Shown here: positions 12,772 through 18,884 of the stretch, piece by piece | Numbering within the stretch: position 1 is the stretch's first letter | Layout: each line of letters starts with the position of its first letter | IMG/VR virus record: IMGVR_UViG_3300046002_002981 | Coordinates: 1-20,544 of that record | Origin: a virus | Reading direction: 5' to 3' (one strand) | DNA: 20,544 nucleotides | The notes under the pieces: model-generated | Database searches by the model: none | What the model saw: only the letters and a program-made list of their open reading frames with translations | Told to the model about the DNA's origin: nothing | Translations under genes and position numbers: made by a program

Positions 12772-15555
12772 TTATTTGATTAATGCTTTTAATTCTTCTA
12801 TTTGTGATTGTTGTTCTTGTATTGCTTTTACTAATACAGGTACTAAGTTTGAATAATTCATTGCGTAATATTCCTCTTCATTATCAATATCAGCTTGAAC
12901 AGATTCTGGTATTATTGGCAAAACATCTTGAGCTATAAAACCTAAGTTTACTATTTTACGTTCATCTATTTTAAAATTAAACTTTTTAGGTATCAATTGT
13001 AATACCTCATTTAATCCATAATTGCATATTTCAATATTTTCCTTTCTTCTTTCATCTGAATTTGTCCAAGTACCACCAGTTGTTTGATAACCTACTTTTG
13101 TATAAGAAGAACCCCCATAATAAAATGTTGCATACTGATATGAAGCGTCAATTTGAGTAACCCATGCTCTATTATTTGATTGGTCATAAATTTGGACAAA
13201 AGGTGCAGATTGAGCAGTGTTAGATGAACTACCTCCTTGTATATTTATGCCTGGAGCATTTGAATTTGTATTAATTTCAGTTTTGTATTGGTTTGATGTT
13301 CCAGCCGTCACACTACTAGAGAACGTAGCTTCTCCTGTGGATGCTAATTGAAAAATATTAGCAAATCCTCCGCTATATGCTGGTCCTGCAAAAAAAACTA
13401 AATTACCACTTGCTGTACCTCTATCTGATATCGCCCACCTAATGTTGCCTTCTGTATATCCATTACCATAACCCAAAAATATCTCTGACACTTCAGCAGT
13501 TGCTGAACTATTTATAAACAATTCACCTCTATTAGCTGTCCTAATTCCTAAACCTAATCTTGAATTTTGAACCGCTAACGCCCCACTAAACCTCCCCGTA
13601 CCATTAACATCTAGCTTGTAACCTGCGTCTGTTGTTGTTCCTATTAATACGTTACCACCTGATGTGATGGTCATAGCGGAAATATTTGTACCACCACCAT
13701 CCACAACTCTTAATTGCATAGCAGTAGCTAAACTGCTATTATATTGATTACCAAAATAAACTCCTGCGTTACCACCTGTTGAATTTAATCCATAAGTAAT
13801 TGAATTAGTATATGAAAAATTAGGAGATGTTCCAAAACTTCCTGCAGGTAAATAAAATCCTCCATTCGCAGTAACAGTTGAACTAAACGTAGCTGCTCCT
13901 GTGGATGTAACACTAAATTTAGATGAAGTTGTACCACCCCACCAAGTAAACAAAGGAGTACCTCCTGTATTATAATTAAAATCTATTGTACCACCCGCAT
14001 CACCTCCTATTTTTGCACCTAATAAAGTTAATAAGCCACCTCCATTAATTGTTAAACTACCTGTAAGCGTACCTCCTGTCAATGGTAAGTAACCACTCAA
14101 AGCAGATGTCAAAGCTAAAGTACCTGTAGCTGATGGTAGCGTATAGGTGTACGTTCCGTTTGATATTGTTGTACCATTTACAACTAAATTACCACCCAAC
14201 CAAGTTTGTGTAGTTGCAGCATTTCCTATCCATGTTTTATTACTATCGGTTGCTGAAGTGCCTACTGAATTATAACCTATGAATATATTATTTGAGCCTG
14301 TTGTATTAGCGTTTGTACCTAATGAACCAAATCCTGCCTGATAACCTAATGCAACATTTAATGAGCCTGTTGTATTAGAATATAATGCGTTTGTTCCTAA
14401 TGCAGTATTAAATGAAATTCCTCCACCACCACGACCAACAGTCATAGTAGTATTTACTGAAATATCTGAGCTGAATGTTTTTGCTCCTGCAAAAGTTTGC
14501 GTTCCTGTTGTGATTACACCTCCAAAACTTGCATCAGCAGGTTGTAGATTTAAAAGACTTCCAACAAGACTCGCTGCATTTGCGTTTGGTGTTATGCCTA
14601 TTGCAGTTAATGATATAGATAACCCTGAAGTACCAGAGGTACCTGTAGTACCAGAAGTTCCACTTGTACCTGTTGTACCACTTGTGCCTGTTGTACCACT
14701 TGTACCTGTTGTACCACTTGTACCTGTTGTACCACTGGTACCAGATGTACCAGAAGTTCCATCAATTCCTGTAGTACCACTTGTACCTGTGGTTCCACTT
14801 GTACCACTAGTTCCTGTTGTACCACTTGTACCTGTGGTTCCTGATGTTCCATCAATTCCTGATGTACCACTTGTTCCTGTAGTTCCACTGGTACCAGATG
14901 TACCTGTAGTGCCACTAGTTCCTGTTACACCTGTTACATATGCCACTACATCCACTATATCACCCAATAAACAAGGAGTGGCTAATGTTATACTTGTACC
15001 ATTGGTTGCTGTAAATTCTGAAGGAGCAAGTTTAGAACCATTATAATAAACATCTACTTGTCCTACATTATATGTTACAGTGAATACTGTTTGTCCTGCT
15101 GTTGCTGTAAATGTGGTTTCATTTCTTGCATTAGGATCAGGAGTGAGTCCACTAGTTCCACTAGTTCCACTTGTACCAGAAGTTCCTGCAGACCCACTTG
15201 TTCCAGATGTACCATCTATTCCACTTGTTCCACTAGTTCCTGTAGTACCAGATGTGCCTCCAGTTCCTGTTGTACCACTAGAACCTGCTGAACCACTAGA
15301 TCCACTTGTGCCAGAACTACCAATCACCCCTGGAACCCCTGATAAATTAATTGTCCAAGAACAACAAGTTCCTGTTCCTTCATAAGAAAGAGGTGTGAAA
15401 ACTAATGCTCCAGTACCAATATTGTAAGAAACTACTTGTCCAGATATATAATTACAATTAGAACAATACAGAGTGATAAAATCACCAGTGATATAAGACA
15501 ACCCTGAAGTTACAGTTATTGAAATATTACAATATGGGGAAGGTATGCAACTCAT
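12772..15555 (-). CDS. Chimeric collagen-like/YadA-head-like tail fibre with S74 chaperone
   Basis: A 927-residue modular fibre. Residues 8-75 are a divergent copy of the beta-module found in three other fibres, here with extra Cys (CSNC, TCCSW). Residues 79-136 are a collagen-like run. Residues 144-207 are a widespread phage tail domain (TATAGQTVFTVTYNVGQVDV ... NGTSITLATP). Residues 209-311 are a longer Gly-Thr-Ser/Thr run. Residues 384-445 contain TALGTNALYSNTTGSLNVALGYQAG and SNNIFIGYNS, the left-handed beta-roll type of YadA heads. Later come LIGTTTDAGYKLDVNGTGRFSG and the S74 domain, with the Ser833-Asp pair in SDERRKENI, LGFIAQDVLPIIPESV and a closing coiled coil. After trimerisation the last 95 residues should be released. 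Adsorption fibre; the strongest case in the window of a mosaic built from others. Confidence 0.85.
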   Translation of the reverse strand: MSCIPSPYCNISITVTSGLSYITGDFITLYCSNCNYISGQVVSYNIGTGALVFTPLSYEGTGTCCSWTINLSGVPGVIGSSGTSGSSGSAGSSGTTGTGGTSGTTGTSGTSGIDGTSGTSGSAGTSGTSGTSGTSGLTPDPNARNETTFTATAGQTVFTVTYNVGQVDVYYNGSKLAPSEFTATNGTSITLATPCLLGDIVDVVAYVTGVTGTSGTTGTSGTSGTTGTSGTSGIDGTSGTTGTSGTTGTSGTSGTTGTSGTTGIDGTSGTSGTSGTTGTSGTTGTSGTTGTSGTTGTSGTSGTTGTSGTSGLSISLTAIGITPNANAASLVGSLLNLQPADASFGGVITTGTQTFAGAKTFSSDISVNTTMTVGRGGGGISFNTALGTNALYSNTTGSLNVALGYQAGFGSLGTNANTTGSNNIFIGYNSVGTSATDSNKTWIGNAATTQTWLGGNLVVNGTTISNGTYTYTLPSATGTLALTSALSGYLPLTGGTLTGSLTINGGGLLTLLGAKIGGDAGGTIDFNYNTGGTPLFTWWGGTTSSKFSVTSTGAATFSSTVTANGGFYLPAGSFGTSPNFSYTNSITYGLNSTGGNAGVYFGNQYNSSLATAMQLRVVDGGGTNISAMTITSGGNVLIGTTTDAGYKLDVNGTGRFSGALAVQNSRLGLGIRTANRGELFINSSATAEVSEIFLGYGNGYTEGNIRWAISDRGTASGNLVFFAGPAYSGGFANIFQLASTGEATFSSSVTAGTSNQYKTEINTNSNAPGINIQGGSSSNTAQSAPFVQIYDQSNNRAWVTQIDASYQYATFYYGGSSYTKVGYQTTGGTWTNSDERRKENIEICNYGLNEVLQLIPKKFNFKIDERKIVNLGFIAQDVLPIIPESVQADIDNEEEYYAMNYSNLVPVLVKAIQEQQSQIEELKALIK
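14623..14931 (-). repeat. Gly-Thr-Ser/Thr repeat, second block of fibre 12772-15555
   Basis: About 34 consecutive Gly-X-Y triplets (residues 209-311), mostly GTS and GTT with three GID triplets. The DNA is a 9/18-base degenerate minisatellite with frequent synonymous changes. Confidence 0.9.
15148..15321 (-). repeat. Gly-Thr-Ser repeat, first block of fibre 12772-15555
   Basis: About 19 Gly-X-Y triplets (residues 79-136), with occasional GSA, GTG and GID triplets, between the Cys-rich beta-module and the tail domain at 144-207. Confidence 0.88.
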
Positions 15556-15602
15556 TTTATAATTTTATTTAAAAATAATTTTTTTATAGATCTATATCAG
15601 AT

Positions 15603-17363
15603 TTAGCAATCAAGCGTAGTGTCTGAACCAATCACTCCTGTTCCAGGATTTAAGTTATAAATATCTGGAGGGCCTGATGATCTAACCACATAATCATATC
15701 CTGTTACACTGATGGCAAGACCACTATCATAGTATATAGTATCACCAGTGGTTAACAATACACTACTAGAATAAACTGTTACAATTACAGCTGAACAAAT
15801 TGTTGCTGTAGAATTATCTAATCTTACTGAATAAGAATACACTCCTGGAGGAAGAGTTGTTGTTGTAGTAGTTGTTGTTGGAGGAATGGTAGTTGTTGTT
15901 GTAGTGGTTGTACACTCAGCTAAAGGAAATGAAATACAATCATTGGATGTTCCTTCATAAACAACACTTTCACCTGATGTACCACTTGTTCCACTAGTAC
16001 CAGTCGTTCCACTAGTTCCTGTGGTGCCACTTGTTCCAGAAGATCCTGTAGTTCCAGATGTTCCACTTGTTCCAGAAGATCCTGTGGTGCCAGAGGTACC
16101 TGATGTACCATCTATTCCAGAAGATCCACTTGTTCCTGTAGTGCCAGAGGTACCTGATGTACCTGATGTACCTGTAGTACCAGATGTTCCAGTGGTACCA
16201 GATGTACCATTTGTACCATCTCCACCAGAAGCACCATCAAGATTTACATACCATATAGGGAAACTTCCTGATCCAACAGTTCTTGTAGGAGCACCAAATA
16301 TTAATATTCCTGTTAAAGGATCATAAGATATCACTTCACATTCTTGGAAGTTATTAGCATCTCCTGCTATAATTATAGATTGTGCTACTGAGTAAGACAA
16401 ATCTAAATCCACTGTTAATGTTCCTGCGTTACCTAAAACAAAACTTGTTACAGAAGTGGTAGCATATCTATCTCCTTGTATTCCTGAGCTTCCTGATGTA
16501 CCAGATGTAGCAGACGATCCACTTGTTCCAGTGGTGCCTGATGTAGCAGATGTACCACTTGTACCTGATGTAGCAGAAGAACCACTAGAACCTGATGTTC
16601 CACTAGTACCAGAGGTAGCAGAGGTTCCAGAGGTGCCTGTTGTACCACTTGTTCCTGTAGTACCACTTGTTCCACTAGTTCCATCTATACCACTTGTACC
16701 AGAGGTTCCACTAGTACCTGTAGTGCCACTAGTTCCTGTTGTACCACTAGTTCCTGTGGTTCCACTTGTACCACTAGTACCACTAGTTCCACTTGTACCA
16801 CTAGTACCACTAGTACCACTAGTGCCTGTTGTTCCAGAAGTACCTGTAGTTCCACTAGTTCCACTACTACCACTAGTTCCTGTAGTTCCACTTGTTCCAC
16901 TTGTTCCTGTAGTTCCTGAAGTTCCTGTAGTACCAGAAGTTCCTGTTGTTCCTGAAGTTCCACTAGTTCCTGTTGTACCTGAAGTACCTGTTGTGCCACT
17001 TGTACCTGTTGTACCTGAAGTTCCTGTTGTACCACTTGTACCAGATGTACCTGATGTTCCACTTGTACCTGATGTGCCACTCGTTCCTGTAGTTCCACTA
17101 GTGCCACTAGTACCTGTGGTACCACTAGTACCTGTGGTTCCACTAGTACCTGTAGTTCCTGAACTACCAGACGTACCTGAAGTACCAGAAGTTCCACTAG
17201 TACCAACAGCAATATCTCCAATAGCAGCATCAATTTTTTGAAGTGCTAATTGAAGATCATCATTGGTATTAATTCCTGTATATATTAAATTAGCTCCTTC
17301 GTAATGTACACAAAGAGCATTTAATATTACAGGACAAGGAGTTGCTTGACAAAGAATACTCAT
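15603..17363 (-). CDS. Long collagen-like fibre with poly-Thr hinge and Cys-ended C-terminal domain
   Basis: 586 residues. N-terminal anchor (1-52: ILNALCVHYEGANL ... LQLALQKIDAAIG), homologous to the starts of the proteins at 17374 and 18885. Then about 81 Gly-Thr-Ser/Thr triplets (54-296), the longest run in the window, with four Gly-to-Ala breaks near its end. Next is the exchangeable beta-module (297-382), then about 28 more triplets (380-465). A short linker with Cys476 and Cys484 leads to two Thr octamers separated by IPP and followed by LPP (485-506). The last domain (507-586) ends in Asp-Cys and is a close copy of the end of 18068-18883. There is no S74 or known trimeriser. It is probably a long flexible fibre on the virion. 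Thr and Ser make up more than half of the protein, so heavy O-glycosylation would be possible. Confidence 0.75.
   Translation of the reverse strand: MSILCQATPCPVILNALCVHYEGANLIYTGINTNDDLQLALQKIDAAIGDIAVGTSGTSGTSGTSGSSGTTGTSGTTGTSGTTGTSGTSGTTGTSGTSGTSGTSGTSGTSGTTGTSGTTGTSGTTGTSGTTGTSGTSGTTGTSGTTGTSGTTGTSGTSGTTGTSGSSGTSGTTGTSGTTGTSGTSGTSGTSGTSGTSGTSGTTGTSGTTGTSGTTGTSGTSGTSGIDGTSGTSGTTGTSGTTGTSGTSATSGTSGTSGSSGSSATSGTSGTSATSGTTGTSGSSATSGTSGSSGIQGDRYATTSVTSFVLGNAGTLTVDLDLSYSVAQSIIIAGDANNFQECEVISYDPLTGILIFGAPTRTVGSGSFPIWYVNLDGASGGDGTNGTSGTTGTSGTTGTSGTSGTSGTTGTSGSSGIDGTSGTSGTTGSSGTSGTSGTTGSSGTSGTTGTSGTTGTSGTSGTSGESVVYEGTSNDCISFPLAECTTTTTTTTIPPTTTTTTTTLPPGVYSYSVRLDNSTATICSAVIVTVYSSSVLLTTGDTIYYDSGLAISVTGYDYVVRSSGPPDIYNLNPGTGVIGSDTTLDC
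15969..16226 (-). repeat. Gly-Thr-Ser repeat, second block of fibre 15603-17363
   Basis: About 28 Gly-X-Y triplets (residues 380-465) lie between the beta-module and the poly-Thr hinge. They include GSS, GTN and GID substitutions. Confidence 0.88.
16476..17204 (-). repeat. Longest Gly-Thr-Ser/Thr repeat in the window (about 81 triplets)
   Basis: Residues 54-296 of the 586-residue fibre. Most units are GTS or GTT, and some longer blocks (GTSGTTGTSGTT) recur. Four ATS triplets replace Gly by Ala between about 16500 and 16630. Codons vary synonymously (GGA/GGT, ACA/ACT/ACC, AGT/TCT/TCA). Confidence 0.92.
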
Positions 17364-17373
17364 ATTTTATATA

Positions 17374-18027
17374 TTATAAAATAGTATAGGTGAAGTTGAA
17401 ATAAAAGGTGGTGGGAGAAGTTATTGTATTTATACCTTTTAATATTGCTTGGTTATTAACCACATCTGCTTCAATATATCCAAAGTTTGTTATTCCTGGA
17501 AGTCCAAGATATGATATAGCAGTTCCACTAACATCTGTTAATGCTACAAGATTAGAAGATATTGGTAGAGCTACAATTAATTCAAAAACACCAAATGCTG
17601 TTATTGAAAGTTCTAATGATCCTTGAACACTCACTTGACCTTCTGTTCTCATATAATGAGAATTAAATCCTATTGCAGAATCTATATTTAATACACCCAC
17701 CACTACAGGAACGTATGTACCTGAACTTGTGTTAACAGGAGTGGACGCACCAAGTGCCACCCAATCATTAGCACCAGTTCCTATAGATTCAGCAAAATAT
17801 AATGTAGGAGCAGATGTATCTAGATACAACTGTCCTAAGTAAATAGCACTATTTACAGGAGGAACTGTTCCTGTAATAGGAACTAAATTATCATTAATCT
17901 TTATAATTGCTGTCTCAACAGAATCTAATGGAGTTATGTCTGTGTTGGTTAAATAATCTCCATTATATAAAACACACAATGCGTTTTCAAAGGTGGAGCA
18001 TGTTGGGCATATAGAAGCTGTACGCAT
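17374..18027 (-). CDS. Fibre-associated beta-protein sharing the N-terminal anchor module
   Basis: 217 residues. Residues 7-50 (ICPTC, ENALCVLYNGDYL, DSVETAIIKINDNL) are the anchor module shared with the long fibres at 15603 and 18885. No collagen repeat follows. Instead there is a linker with IYLGQLYLDTSAPTLYFAES (about 62-81), of the kind used in phage proteins next to fibres. The C-terminal beta-domain (about 100-217) contains RTEGQVSVQGSLELSI, a strand pattern common in phage tail proteins. It starts 40 bases after its upstream neighbour and ends 10 bases before the next gene. Likely a short fibre or receptor-binding decoration that docks at the same site as its longer relatives. Confidence 0.65.
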   Translation of the reverse strand: MRTASICPTCSTFENALCVLYNGDYLTNTDITPLDSVETAIIKINDNLVPITGTVPPVNSAIYLGQLYLDTSAPTLYFAESIGTGANDWVALGASTPVNTSSGTYVPVVVGVLNIDSAIGFNSHYMRTEGQVSVQGSLELSITAFGVFELIVALPISSNLVALTDVSGTAISYLGLPGITNFGYIEADVVNNQAILKGINTITSPTTFYFNFTYTIL

Positions 18028-18067
18028 AATATTTTATTTGAATTTATTTAATTTTTTAATAATATAA

Positions 18068-18883
18068 CTAGCAATCAATTCCTGTATCAGAAGTTAATTC
18101 TCCTGTTCCTGGGTTCATATAGTAAATATCTGGTGAACCTGATGCACGTACTACATAATCAAAGCCTGTCACTGGATTTGTAAGAGCAGTATCATAAAAT
18201 ATAAAGTCACCACTAGTTAACAATATACTGCTTGAGTAAACTGTATAACTAGGGTCTGTACATATAGTTCCTAAGTTATTACTAGGTCTTACTACATAAG
18301 TATAATATACTGGAGGAGGAGGAGTGGTAGTAGTTGTAGTTGTTGGAGGAACGATAGTGGTGGTGGTAGTTGTTGTCGAACCACAACATTGTGTACTAAG
18401 ATTAAATGATGAATTTGAAGCAAAAATTTTAGTTATTTCTAATGGAGAATCGTAATAATATAAATAAGGGTCAGGTGTAGGTATTGCAAATGAATACACA
18501 CAAATAACATCGTTATATATTCCAGAACTTGGGAATGTATATGTTGCTGTTACTGCACCTGCTCCAGCACAAGTAAAATAATCAGCATAAACAGTTAAGT
18601 TATATGATGCTCCAATATCTAAAGAAGATATTGTGAATCCATAGTATTCACAATTACAAGAAGCCGCAACTAAGTCTGATTTAACCACTAATTGATTACT
18701 AGCCTTTGCTGCATAAGGAGCATACCCAGTATCTATATTAACATAATATGCAGCTTCTGCTTTTGTTATTTGTTTTAAACCTGCAGGTATAGTATTTATT
18801 AAAGTAAATACAGAAGTGTTTACAGCATCCTGTAAATTATTAAGTGATACGCATTGATTAGATGCTATTCCTGCCCAACTCAT
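18068..18883 (-). CDS. Tail protein with poly-Thr hinge and duplicated Cys-ended C-terminal domain
   Basis: 271 residues. The start MSWAGIASNQCVSLNNLQDA (1-20), with QITKAEAAYYV after it, is, from memory, a common N-terminus of Bacteroidota phage tail proteins. The middle (75-168) is a Cys-containing beta-domain (CNC, FTCAG, VICVY, TQCCG). The hinge (170-191) has two Thr heptamers divided by IVPP and followed by four Pro. The last domain (192-271) is a near copy of residues 507-586 of the fibre at 15603: YVVRPSNN...TIC, TVYSSSILLTSGDFIFYD, GFDYVVRASGSPDIYYMNPG, final Asp-Cys. There is no collagen repeat. It starts 1 base before the stop of the upstream S74-like fibre. Probably a virion surface protein; its exact position in the tail is unknown. 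Confidence 0.7.
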   Translation of the reverse strand: MSWAGIASNQCVSLNNLQDAVNTSVFTLINTIPAGLKQITKAEAAYYVNIDTGYAPYAAKASNQLVVKSDLVAASCNCEYYGFTISSLDIGASYNLTVYADYFTCAGAGAVTATYTFPSSGIYNDVICVYSFAIPTPDPYLYYYDSPLEITKIFASNSSFNLSTQCCGSTTTTTTTIVPPTTTTTTTPPPPVYYTYVVRPSNNLGTICTDPSYTVYSSSILLTSGDFIFYDTALTNPVTGFDYVVRASGSPDIYYMNPGTGELTSDTGIDC

Positions 18884-18884
18884 A

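Noticed and set aside
15585-15596. 12-bp palindrome TATAGATCTATA between two fibre genes
   Set aside because: Short, AT-rich and without matching sites elsewhere or a U-tract; could be chance.
14623-17204. Possible CRISPR or non-coding satellite array
   Set aside because: The repeat period is 9 bases, in frame and translated, with no spacers of regular length.
14510-17241. Long plus-strand open frames rich in Val-Pro-Leu repeats (also at 19576-20007)
   Set aside because: They are the antisense of the Gly-Thr-Ser repeats: the reverse complement of GGT-ACT-AGT-type codons reads Val-Pro-Leu. No promoter or typical domains; the minus-strand frames carry recognisable modules.
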